A DNA stretch of 35,765 nt from an uncultured Porphyromonadaceae bacterium (lineage in GTDB: Bacteria > Bacteroidota > Bacteroidia > Bacteroidales > Muribaculaceae). Both the position numbers and the translations under genes were made by a program. Positions 16,943 through 26,367 of this stretch are shown one piece after another. Each line of letters starts with the position of its first letter. The stretch's first letter is position 1. The stretch is from assembly GCA_947178305.1 (NCBI GenBank), contig CAMWXV010000005.1, positions 1 to 35,765 on the forward strand, written 5' to 3'. Below the pieces are notes generated by a model, which was not told the origin of the DNA, did not search any database, and saw only the letters and a program-made list of their open reading frames with translations.

Positions 16943-18564
16943 AGGAAATAGATATTATTCAACAGATAAAGTCAGGTGAAGTCAGTAAGGTGCAGTTCAA
17001 AGAACGGCTCCTTGACAACTACGACATCGGCTGCGAACTGGTGGCATTCAGCAATGCACGTGGTGGAACACTGGTCGTTGGTGTGAAGGACAAAACCGGC
17101 AGTGTCAATCCTTTGTCATATCTGGAAGTACAGGAAACCACGAATACACTTGGCAACATCGCATCTGAGAATGTTGTTCCTGCCATCCTTGTTGATGTAG
17201 AAACCATTTCTGTGGATGGTGGAAGCCTTGTTGTGGCTCATATTAAAGAAGGGGTGAATAAACCTTACCATGACAATCGGGGTATTGTGTGGGTGAAGAA
17301 CGGTGCCGACAAGCGCAAAGTGTTTGATAACGCCGAACTCGCCGAGATGATGACTGATTGCGGCAGTTTCTCGCCTGATGAAGCAGGAGTGAGAGATGCT
17401 ACCATAAAAGATTTGGACGAAAATACCATCAAAACCTTTTTAAGCAACAAGTTTGAAAAAGTATTGGTGAGAAAAGGTTTGGTGGGTGATACATTCCGCG
17501 AAACCTCTTTAAATACAGTCTGTTCTGCTATCGCCAGTGGGCACGATGGGGAGAAGTTACTGCGTAACCTACGTTTCATCCGACCCGATGGAAAAATCAC
17601 AGTGGCAGCAATGTTGTTGTTTGGTAAGTACACCCAGCGTTGGCTTCCGGCAATGACGGCAAAATGTATTTGTTTTGTGGGTAACAATCTTGGCGGTACA
17701 CAGTTCCGCGATAAAGTGAATGATGCCGACATTGAAGGAAATCTGCTTCATCAGTTTGAAACTATTATGGATTTCTTTACCCGAAACTTACGCCATATAC
17801 AGGTTGGGGATGAATTTAACTCGCAAGGTATATTGGAGATTCCATACATCAGCCTTGTTGAATTTACCGTAAATGCCTTAGTGCATCGCTCACTAAATGC
17901 GACAGCTCCTATCCGCATATTCATTTTTGATGACAGGGTGGAGATACACAGCCCCGGAACACTCCCCAATGGACTTACCGTAGATGATATTGTCGTGGGA
18001 ACTTCCATGCCACGTAATATGTTCCTTTTCACAAATGCCATTCATTTGCTTCCCTACACAGGAGCGGGTAGTGGTATGCTTCGTGCATTGTCAGAGGATA
18101 TGAATGTTTCGTTCATCAACAACGATAGGACTAACGAATTTGTGATTACAATAAATAGGAAAACAGGTAACCAAGTCGAAGGCAAAAGTAACCAAGTTAA
18201 TGGCAACTTAGATACTAAACTCAGACACTCTGACACCGACTTAGGTACAGACTCAGACACTTTCGACAATGACTCTGACACTAAGCTTGGATACTCAGAC
18301 ACCGACTTAGATGCCAACTCTGACACTTTTGGCACCGACTCTGACACTAAACGTCCTAAAATAACAAATAAACAAAGGGATATAGTAAATTTCTGCAGTG
18401 TGCCACGTAGCAGCAAAGAAATTCTTGAAAGGGCTGGTGTGACATACCATAGCAAGAATATCCAAACATACATCATGGCTCTTGTAGAGGCTGGTTATCT
18501 TGAAATGACCAATCCGGAACATCCCAATGCGAGCAATCAAAAATATAGGAGAAGTAAAAGATGA
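16939..18564 (+). CDS. AlbA_2/Schlafen-like ATP-binding putative regulator (ATP-dependent DNA helicase RecG-like annotation)
   Basis: VQFKERLLDNYDIGCELVAFSNARGGTLVVGVKD; IPYISLVEFTVNALVHRS; RVEIHSPGTLPNGLT; C-terminal winged-helix-like region. Confidence 0.8.
   Translation: MKEIDIIQQIKSGEVSKVQFKERLLDNYDIGCELVAFSNARGGTLVVGVKDKTGSVNPLSYLEVQETTNTLGNIASENVVPAILVDVETISVDGGSLVVAHIKEGVNKPYHDNRGIVWVKNGADKRKVFDNAELAEMMTDCGSFSPDEAGVRDATIKDLDENTIKTFLSNKFEKVLVRKGLVGDTFRETSLNTVCSAIASGHDGEKLLRNLRFIRPDGKITVAAMLLFGKYTQRWLPAMTAKCICFVGNNLGGTQFRDKVNDADIEGNLLHQFETIMDFFTRNLRHIQVGDEFNSQGILEIPYISLVEFTVNALVHRSLNATAPIRIFIFDDRVEIHSPGTLPNGLTVDDIVVGTSMPRNMFLFTNAIHLLPYTGAGSGMLRALSEDMNVSFINNDRTNEFVITINRKTGNQVEGKSNQVNGNLDTKLRHSDTDLGTDSDTFDNDSDTKLGYSDTDLDANSDTFGTDSDTKRPKITNKQRDIVNFCSVPRSSKEILERAGVTYHSKNIQTYIMALVEAGYLEMTNPEHPNASNQKYRRSKR
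18211..18342 (+). repeat. Two tandem 66-bp units encoding a DTKLxxSDTDLxxxSDTFxxDS linker
   Basis: 18211-18276 DTKLRHSDTDLGTDSDTFDNDS; 18277-18342 DTKLGYSDTDLDANSDTFGTDS; partial third unit DTKR. Confidence 0.85.
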
Positions 18565-19907
18565 AGCAATATAGATTTATAGATTTGTTTGCAGGCTTAG
18601 GAGGATTCCATCTTGCTCTTGAAAAACTTGGATGTAAATGTGTATTTGCCTCAGAACTTCAGCAAGAACTACAAGAGTTGTATTTTCAAAATCACGGTAT
18701 TAAATGTCATGGTGACATTAATCAAGTGAATATAGAAAATGACATACCGTCACATGATATACTCTGTGCGGGATTCCCGTGCCAGCCATTTAGCAAAGCA
18801 GGAAAGCAAGAAGGTTTCAACGATCAACAAGATAGAGGTAATTTATTTTATAAGATTATGGAGATTTTGGAGTTTCATAAGCCTGAATATGTCTTTCTGG
18901 AGAACGTGTCAAACTTGAAAACTCACGATAATCACAACACCTATCACGTGATTTATGAGAAACTTTCTTCTCTGTATGATGTGCAAGATGCAATTATCTC
19001 TCCACATTACTTTGGTGTTCCTCAACATAGAAACCGTATTTATATAGTAGGTCGCCTTCATTCAAAAGGCGGTCTTAAAGGATTTGAGTTCCCCGATTAC
19101 ACTCAACGCCCTGAGTGTCATATTAGTTCTATCATTCATCCAGAAGATACTGATTATATGTCGCTTAGACCAATAACGAGAAAACATCTTGAAGCATGGG
19201 AGCACTTCCTGCAATTGCTAGATAAGCACAATGTTCCTGTGCCCACTTTTCCCATTTGGGCAATGGAATTTGGGGCTAATTACGATTACAAGGGTATTGC
19301 TCCATATTACCAACAACGCCGCCAAATGGATGGTAAATTAGGACGTTTTGGGGAACCAGTAATGGGTAATTCTAAAGATGATTATCTACAATGCTTGCCC
19401 ATATACTCACAAACTAATAAACTTGAAAATCGTCAGTTCCCAGACTGGAAGAAGCAGTTTATTGAGTATAATCGTAAGTTCTATAATGATAATAAGGAGT
19501 GGATTGATGAGTGGATTCATGAAATTCGAGAACCCGGGTTTGAGAATAGCCATCAAAAGTTTGAGTGGAATTGTGGACAAGACCCTGAAGTTCCTCGAAC
19601 ACTCTACAACAAGATAATTCAATTTAGACCTTCTGGAATTCGTGTTAAAAGACCAACTTTTTCACCAGCGTTAGTATTAACGACTACGCAAATACCTATT
19701 TTCCCATGGATAGAAACACCTAATGGTGAAAAAGGACGGTACATGACACGTAAAGAAGCTGCGGCATTACAATGTATGGAGGAACTTCAATACTATCCGG
19801 ATACATGCGCTAAAGCTTTCAAGGCTTTTGGTAATGCCGTAAATGTAGAAGTAGTCAAAAGAATAGCAGAAAAATTATTAATAGTAGGTGATTATGATGC
19901 AGACTGA
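18561..19907 (+). CDS. DNA (cytosine-5) methyltransferase
   Basis: DLFAGLGGFHLALEKLG, AGFPCQPFSKAGKQ, FLENV, QHRNRIYIVGR, AFGNAVNVEVVKRIA. Confidence 0.95.
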   Translation: MKQYRFIDLFAGLGGFHLALEKLGCKCVFASELQQELQELYFQNHGIKCHGDINQVNIENDIPSHDILCAGFPCQPFSKAGKQEGFNDQQDRGNLFYKIMEILEFHKPEYVFLENVSNLKTHDNHNTYHVIYEKLSSLYDVQDAIISPHYFGVPQHRNRIYIVGRLHSKGGLKGFEFPDYTQRPECHISSIIHPEDTDYMSLRPITRKHLEAWEHFLQLLDKHNVPVPTFPIWAMEFGANYDYKGIAPYYQQRRQMDGKLGRFGEPVMGNSKDDYLQCLPIYSQTNKLENRQFPDWKKQFIEYNRKFYNDNKEWIDEWIHEIREPGFENSHQKFEWNCGQDPEVPRTLYNKIIQFRPSGIRVKRPTFSPALVLTTTQIPIFPWIETPNGEKGRYMTRKEAAALQCMEELQYYPDTCAKAFKAFGNAVNVEVVKRIAEKLLIVGDYDAD

Positions 19908-21444
19908 ACATATTGATAAAGTGTCTATTGCTCTGAAGCCCAATGTGTATAATACATTTAGGAACTTAGTCAATACGGTTTCTAATACCCTTGCCGAGTA
20001 TGTAGATAATGCGGTACAAAGCTATCTCAATCATAAGACAGAGATTAAAACTCTTGCCCCTGATTATCAATTGCAAGTGGAAATAACTATCGACCGTAAC
20101 GCCGACACTATTAGTATAATTGATAATGCAGCTGGTATAGATACGCTCAATTTTAAAAGAGCGTTTGAACCTGCGCATATTCCTTTAGATAATACGGGAT
20201 TAAACCAGTTTGGAATGGGAATGAAAACCGCTTCTGTTTGGTTAGCGGATAAATGGTCAGTCTCAACCAAGGCATTAGGTGAAGACGTAGAAAGAACCAC
20301 GTCTTTTGACTTACAGAAGGTAACATCAGAAGGCCGTGAAGAACTAGTCGTAGAAAATAAATCTTTAGCTCCGGAAGAACATTATACGAAAATCTATTTG
20401 ACAGCACTATCTTCTAATGCCCCTTCTGCAAATCAGATGGACAAGATAAGAAGACATCTTTCAAGCATTTATCGAAAATATTTACGTTCTGAAGAGTTGA
20501 AAATTGTAGTAAATGGAGAATCAATACAAGCTGCAAATTATGCGATTTTGAATACTCCTTATTACAAAACGCCAGATGGTGACAGTCTTTTATGGAAGAA
20601 GGCAATTGACTATCAGTCATATGATGGAAAATATAAAGCCAAAGGATTTATTGCCATTTTGGACAAAATTCAGAATGGAGCTAATGGTCTGGTCTTAATG
20701 CGAAATGGTCGTGTTATTGTTGGGGGTGGTGAAGATCGCTACTTCCCAAGTGTAATATTTGGTCAAGTCGGAAGTTTTAAATATCGCAGGATTTTTGGAG
20801 AGTTAGAATTAGAAGGCTTTGAAGTGACATTTAACAAGAATGGTTTTAGAGACGAGGATAATCTTTACGCTCTTATGGAAGCCTTGCGTGATGAATTACG
20901 TTCCGATAATTTCAATCTGCTTGCTCAAGCAGACAACTATCGACAACGTAGTAAGGAGGAATATGCCAAGATTTCCAAAGATATCAAGAAGAAACTCGAT
21001 AAGCAAGTAAAGCCCAAAGACTTGACAAGACAAATTCAAGACGTTGAAAATAAGACAAGTAATAAGGAATTTGTCAAACAGGAAGAAAGGAAGGTGCAAG
21101 ACGCTAAACCGATTGACAGTCATACTGAGGACTTCTTCTATCAAGGGGAAAATTATTCGCTAAGAATGGATCTGTTCACTGATGCTGGAGTAGACGTACT
21201 ATATTCAATCACTCTGAATTCTAATGAAAGCACCGATCTTTTCTCTGTAAAACAGTATGTATGCAAGATTAACCTTGCACATCCATTCTTTACAAGATTC
21301 GAGCAATTCAAAAAGAGTAATGACTATATGCCTATTATCTCTATTTTTAAGTCATTTGCGATGGCAGAACTTACTGCTACATTAAGCGGTATTAGCAATG
21401 TATCAGACCTTCGCATCAAGTTTAATCAATACATTTTACAGTAG
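19894..21444 (+). CDS. MORC/MutL-like GHKL ATPase of R-M-like system
   Basis: LAEYVDNAVQSYLNH (N box), IIDNAAGIDTLNF, LNQFGMGMKTASVWLADKWSVST. Confidence 0.85.
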   Translation: MMQTEHIDKVSIALKPNVYNTFRNLVNTVSNTLAEYVDNAVQSYLNHKTEIKTLAPDYQLQVEITIDRNADTISIIDNAAGIDTLNFKRAFEPAHIPLDNTGLNQFGMGMKTASVWLADKWSVSTKALGEDVERTTSFDLQKVTSEGREELVVENKSLAPEEHYTKIYLTALSSNAPSANQMDKIRRHLSSIYRKYLRSEELKIVVNGESIQAANYAILNTPYYKTPDGDSLLWKKAIDYQSYDGKYKAKGFIAILDKIQNGANGLVLMRNGRVIVGGGEDRYFPSVIFGQVGSFKYRRIFGELELEGFEVTFNKNGFRDEDNLYALMEALRDELRSDNFNLLAQADNYRQRSKEEYAKISKDIKKKLDKQVKPKDLTRQIQDVENKTSNKEFVKQEERKVQDAKPIDSHTEDFFYQGENYSLRMDLFTDAGVDVLYSITLNSNESTDLFSVKQYVCKINLAHPFFTRFEQFKKSNDYMPIISIFKSFAMAELTATLSGISNVSDLRIKFNQYILQ

Positions 21445-21446
21445 TT

Positions 21447-23648
21447 ATGGATATACAGATTATTTCAAACGATACTCAAGAAGAGTTCCGCCCCATTAGA
21501 GGGGAACGGACTCAAAACCTACTCGATAGATTAGCGAAGGAAATCGACTCCGAAGGTGTTGACACTATAGAAAGAGAGGCTATTGAGGTGTTGTCTCATT
21601 GTTCTAATCCCACAGTTGACAAAGTACAATCATCGACCAGTTTGGTTGTGGGCTATGTCCAAAGTGGTAAAACCATGTCGTTCACTACACTCTCTGCTTT
21701 AGCTAGCGACAATGGTTATCGTATTATTATCTACTTTGCTGGCATTAAAGACAATCTAGTAGAGCAAACTTCAGAACGCTTACGTGAGGATCTTTTGGAT
21801 GACGGAAATAATAATCAAGTCTACAAACTTCATGAGAACCCTACTGTAGACGAAGCCCAAAGAATAAAAAGTGAATTACTCCTTAGTTCTAAGCCCACAA
21901 TTCTAATAACAATTCACAAAAATCCGAATCGTATTAAGAAACTCATTGAATTGCTGTCAACAACAACTGTTAATCATGAGATTGGGAAAAAGGGAGTAAT
22001 GATTATTGACGACGAAGCAGACCAAGCTTCACTCAATGGCTATGCCTATAAGAATAGTAAGAACCATTCAGAGAATTGGGAAGATGATGCAGAATTTACG
22101 TCTACTTATCAAGCAATCTTAAAATTGCGAAGTATCCTTCCAAATCACTCTTACGTTCAATATACAGCGACTCCCCAAGGTCCTCTCTTGATTAGTTTGT
22201 TAGATTTGTTGTCACCAAAATACCATACAGTTTTAACCCCAGGTAAAGGTTATACTGGCGGAAAAACGTTCTTCAAAGATGAACCTGGCTTGGTATTAAC
22301 CATACCAGAGACTGAAGTCTATAATTATAGACGCAATAATTTGACCGAATGTCCTCCATCTTTAATAGAAGCTCTGCAACTTCATATGATGGGGGTTGCC
22401 ATCGTTGTACGCCTAAAGAAGACAGCAAAGTTCTTATCAATGATGGTTCATGCAGATAGAGAACAAGATGCGAGTCAAACATTTCACACTTGGATTGCAA
22501 GTACAATTGATATGTGGACTAATTTCATCAGAGCAGGTAAGGATGATATTGCATATATCAATTTGATGAATGATTTTAAGAACAGATATAGTGAAGCAAT
22601 TAGAGAGTATTCTAAGCATGACGAAGATTATCCTTCATTTGAACAAATTGCTGATGTTCTCCCAGACATTATATGTGACACCAATCTTGAACTTATTATC
22701 TCTAATAAGCGCAAGAAAAATATTAAAATTGCGTGGAAGGATTATCCTTCACACATACTTGTTGGTGCAGAGATGTTGAATCGTGGTTTCACGGTGAAGA
22801 ACCTTGCTGTTACATATATGCCTCGATATAGTGTAGGAAAATCAACTGCTGATACAATTCAGCAGAGATGCAGGTTCTTTGGATATAAGCAGAAGTATCT
22901 ATGGTCTTGCCGAGTCTTCTTACCAGACGAAGTACAAGTTGAGTACTCTGAATATGTTGAGCACGAGGAAGAAATGCGCAAATGGTTGAAGGAGTGTAAG
23001 AATATCGATGAAGTAGAGCGTCTTCTCATTATTTCCCCACGAATGAATGCAACACGTAAGAATATTCTCTCTGTTGATACAGTTAATGATAAACTACGTG
23101 GATGGAGACTTACGAATGCTGTACAAGCCATAGATGAAAACAATGAACTTGTACATAATTTCTTAGGTGGTCTTACATTTGAAGTTTGCCAGAACTATGG
23201 TACGCCTGATCGTAACCATCGTTTCGCAAAGCTACCAATACAAGATGTTATTGATTTTCTAACAGGTTTTAAGTTTCAAAATATGCCTGATTCTGCAAGA
23301 AAACAGGCAACTCTGAGATACTTGAAGTATTATGCTTCACATGAGACTTCCCCTATTACTCACGCATATATCGTACAAATGGCATATGACGGGGAACCTC
23401 GTTTGCGTCAATTCAATGATAAAACCCTTAAAATTGGCAATCTTCATACAGGTCGTTCAATCAAGGGGAAGACAACTTATCCAGGTGATAAAGAAATTAA
23501 GTTCGATGACTCAATAACGATTCAGATTCATCATATTAAGTTGAAGTCAACATCCAATAGTTGGGGAGGTAAAGAACTCTATACCTTGGCAATTTACTAT
23601 CCTGACGAAATGGCCATCAATTTTGTAAATAGTCAAAACCGTAAATAG
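21447..23648 (+). CDS. Z1-domain helicase-like (SF2-type) protein
   Basis: VVGYVQSGKTMSFTTLSALA (Walker A), VMIIDDEADQASLN (Walker B), YVQYTATPQGPLL, LVGAEMLNRGFTVKNLAVTYMPR...TIQQRCRFFGYK (Z1). Confidence 0.9.
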   Translation: MDIQIISNDTQEEFRPIRGERTQNLLDRLAKEIDSEGVDTIEREAIEVLSHCSNPTVDKVQSSTSLVVGYVQSGKTMSFTTLSALASDNGYRIIIYFAGIKDNLVEQTSERLREDLLDDGNNNQVYKLHENPTVDEAQRIKSELLLSSKPTILITIHKNPNRIKKLIELLSTTTVNHEIGKKGVMIIDDEADQASLNGYAYKNSKNHSENWEDDAEFTSTYQAILKLRSILPNHSYVQYTATPQGPLLISLLDLLSPKYHTVLTPGKGYTGGKTFFKDEPGLVLTIPETEVYNYRRNNLTECPPSLIEALQLHMMGVAIVVRLKKTAKFLSMMVHADREQDASQTFHTWIASTIDMWTNFIRAGKDDIAYINLMNDFKNRYSEAIREYSKHDEDYPSFEQIADVLPDIICDTNLELIISNKRKKNIKIAWKDYPSHILVGAEMLNRGFTVKNLAVTYMPRYSVGKSTADTIQQRCRFFGYKQKYLWSCRVFLPDEVQVEYSEYVEHEEEMRKWLKECKNIDEVERLLIISPRMNATRKNILSVDTVNDKLRGWRLTNAVQAIDENNELVHNFLGGLTFEVCQNYGTPDRNHRFAKLPIQDVIDFLTGFKFQNMPDSARKQATLRYLKYYASHETSPITHAYIVQMAYDGEPRLRQFNDKTLKIGNLHTGRSIKGKTTYPGDKEIKFDDSITIQIHHIKLKSTSNSWGGKELYTLAIYYPDEMAINFVNSQNRK

Positions 23649-23649
23649 T

Positions 23650-24636
23650 ATGAACAATTCCATATACGATATATTTTTGGACCTTGAAGGCAATAATGCT
23701 GCTGAAGATGGCAAATTTTCAGCTAAGCCATTACCTTTCAACCCCAACCACAAAATTGGGATTGATTCCAATAGCTACCCCTTATTTTTTGTAGAATGTA
23801 TTGACTATGAGGTTATTCCTAACATCGATTTGGAACTCATATCTGTTCAATTTAATCAGTTATGCAGATTAACAGACAGAGAGAAGACTAGCGAAGGCCG
23901 ATACACGATAATTTCTCTGAAGACAATCAATCTTGATTTCTTGAGATATTTCATTGACGTAACCAGTCTGATCCTGCAAAGAATGAGCAAGAGACCTAGT
24001 CATAAGGAAGTAACATCGGAGTTAGCTAAGTTAATAGAGCTATTCAAAGTTTTTTCCAAGCCGTCTAGAAAGACTATACAGGGCTTGTGGGCTGAATTGT
24101 TCGTAATAGAACAGGCTAAAGATCCAGTGTATCTGTTACAGTCGTGGCATGTTTCACCAGAGGATAAATACGATTTTAATGATGGCAATGATAAGGTAGA
24201 GGTAAAGTGTACGGCAAGTTCTCAACGAAAGCACAGATTTTCGTATGAACAACTTGCACCCAACGCTAAATCACAACTTCTCATAGTTAGTGTAATAACA
24301 ACAAGGTCTGGTAAAGGAAAGAATATATTCGACCTAAAAGATTCCATATTAAAGAAAGTTCAAGATGTAAAACTTCAACTTCTATTAAATGAGGTAATTG
24401 CGTCAACTCTAGGGGCTGATTTTGATAAGGCATTTGAGTATTATTTTGATTACCAAATGGCTATCGATGGTTTGTCTTTCTTTGATGTAAAGGAAATCCC
24501 CAATATCCCATCCTATGTAATTCCTGTTGAACTATCAAATATCAAATTTGACTGTGATCTAACAAAAATAAGAGTCGCATCAAAGGAAACGACCCCATCT
24601 CTAAATACGATTCTATTCAATAGTTTAGGCCTATGA
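23650..24636 (+). CDS. PD-(D/E)XK motif protein (DUF4420-like), putative nuclease
   Basis: GLWAELFVIEQAKDPVYLLQSWH...YDFNDGNDKVEVKCTASSQRKHRFSYEQL. Confidence 0.85.
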   Translation: MNNSIYDIFLDLEGNNAAEDGKFSAKPLPFNPNHKIGIDSNSYPLFFVECIDYEVIPNIDLELISVQFNQLCRLTDREKTSEGRYTIISLKTINLDFLRYFIDVTSLILQRMSKRPSHKEVTSELAKLIELFKVFSKPSRKTIQGLWAELFVIEQAKDPVYLLQSWHVSPEDKYDFNDGNDKVEVKCTASSQRKHRFSYEQLAPNAKSQLLIVSVITTRSGKGKNIFDLKDSILKKVQDVKLQLLLNEVIASTLGADFDKAFEYYFDYQMAIDGLSFFDVKEIPNIPSYVIPVELSNIKFDCDLTKIRVASKETTPSLNTILFNSLGL

Positions 24637-25334
24637 AATTTGAAAAAATCTTTCCAGAAACATTACTGGAGTTGACAAGAAAGGAACTTGACAAGAGTTC
24701 TAGTTTTGAATACATCAAAGGAATTCAACCCTTTTTGATGAAATATAATGATGTACCTTATTATGTCTATATCAAGAACCTATCATCGGCCTATTTTAAA
24801 GATAGACCAGGGACGACTCGGGCGCAACTTCCAAAGAAGGATTTGTTTGATGAGATAAAGAAATCGCCTAATATCTTCGTATTCCTTGGATACGATCAAG
24901 AGAATGATGTCTTTGTCTGTTGGGATTTTAATGTTGCAAAAGAAAGGCTTAATGTTGGCAAGAGTGTGTCATTTTACTCACGTATTTCATACCAAGAGGA
25001 AGTTGAAGAAGGAGAATTTCTTCGTATCAACTTAAAAAATGGAGATAATCCTATCGTTTTTAAACGTAAATCTATCTGTGATTTTTTCGATAAGATTAAT
25101 ACATTCTTTGATGTTAAGCCAGAAGAGCAGTCCGATTCAACTCGCACAGTAGTAGAAGACGGTAAAATCAAAGCGATTACAGAAGAAGAACTACTTAAAC
25201 AGTTACGACCTCTAATAAAAATCAGTTCACCGCATACACTTGAGGCTATATCGGTTGCAGAAAAGTTTTATGAGGGTAAATATCCTAAAATGACTATGAG
25301 GGATTGGCTTCAACTTGTAAAAAACATAAATTAG
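24633..25334 (+). CDS. Uncharacterised terminal gene of the Z1/MORC operon, possibly a DNA-recognition component
   Basis: 4-nt overlap with the PD-(D/E)XK gene; N-terminal YFKDRPGTTRAQLPKKDLF...IFVFLGYDQENDVFVCWDF. Confidence 0.65.
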   Translation: MKFEKIFPETLLELTRKELDKSSSFEYIKGIQPFLMKYNDVPYYVYIKNLSSAYFKDRPGTTRAQLPKKDLFDEIKKSPNIFVFLGYDQENDVFVCWDFNVAKERLNVGKSVSFYSRISYQEEVEEGEFLRINLKNGDNPIVFKRKSICDFFDKINTFFDVKPEEQSDSTRTVVEDGKIKAITEEELLKQLRPLIKISSPHTLEAISVAEKFYEGKYPKMTMRDWLQLVKNIN

Positions 25335-25800
25335 GTAATAGCCATATTCTCCAATAACATGGAGAGAATGACTATCATCTTTACATCTGCTATTGTTCTC
25401 CATCATATACTTGTAAACCAAGACAATGGTGTTAACCGTAACTACTGCGAATCCACAGATGTTAAAGGTTATATGCCCAATTATGCGACTATCCCAAACT
25501 TGTGTATTCGTTACGACTATCAAGCCGAAGAATACAACCAAGCTAAAGATGAAAGAGTAAGCACAATGTCGCCACAGGTAGTATGATAGTAGTTCCCAAT
25601 ACCGTACCAAAGTCCATGAAGTACATCCCAACTTGGAGCTAATTTAATTTGCTGGTAACTTGATAACGAGATACAGAATAAATGTAAGTCTTTGAAATTT
25701 AGATTAGTTTATCAAAAAATTAACTTGCTGGTAACTTGCTGACAAGCATAACACCCATAAACACTGTTATAATAGGGGGCGGGAAATGCTCCTATTTGCT

Positions 25801-26343
25801 TCATGTAGCACAGCATAAAACCAAGCCCACCCCAATCGTATAAACGAACAAAAATATCACATAGACTTTCATCCAAAAATCCGAGAACCAAACGCCTTCA
25901 TTCCGTCTGAGGATTTTACGCATGTTGGATTCATGTTCAGTAATAAGTTTCGATTGTTCGGCACGGTGATTTGCCAATACCGAAATCCAACTTTCTACAG
26001 AATGGTCTATCAGTTGCTTAAGCTTTGCAAGTTGGTCAGGGGTAATTGTTGTTTTGAATTTCGTGTCTCGTTCAGCTTTCACAATGGCATTGCAGATGCC
26101 ATTGACAATATTATCGCAACTGCCAACTGCCGCTTTGAGCGCACCCTCAATGTGACATTCGGCAGCGATAGCTTTCTCCAAATCCTCATTGAACTTTATC
26201 AGCGTTTCTTTTGCCTCTCTGATTTCTACGAGAAGTTTATCAATTTCTTGCTTTTCTGACTCAATTTGTTGGTTCATTTCAACCTTCTCCAGCATGTCAT
26301 TGACATTTATAGGCGATGTGCCTCTTGATTTTCCTATACCCAT
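25801..26343 (-). CDS. Coiled-coil protein with C-terminal TM segment, mobilization-module associated
   Basis: Long helical region plus FWMKVYVIFLFVYTIGVGLVL; directly downstream of the relaxase. Confidence 0.55.
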   Translation of the reverse strand: MGIGKSRGTSPINVNDMLEKVEMNQQIESEKQEIDKLLVEIREAKETLIKFNEDLEKAIAAECHIEGALKAAVGSCDNIVNGICNAIVKAERDTKFKTTITPDQLAKLKQLIDHSVESWISVLANHRAEQSKLITEHESNMRKILRRNEGVWFSDFWMKVYVIFLFVYTIGVGLVLCCAT

Positions 26344-26367
26344 GTTCTTGTATTTATAAAAAGTGAA

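Noticed and set aside
18211-18342. Short CRISPR-like array
   Set aside because: Repeats are contiguous, in frame and encode a protein linker; no spacers. No CRISPR array was seen in the window.
25227-25631. 134-aa minus-strand membrane ORF
   Set aside because: It overlaps the 3' end of the terminal defence gene by over 100 nt; an alternative frame (MDFGTVLGTTIILPVATLCLLFHL) looks equally plausible, so it may be degenerate. Not called.
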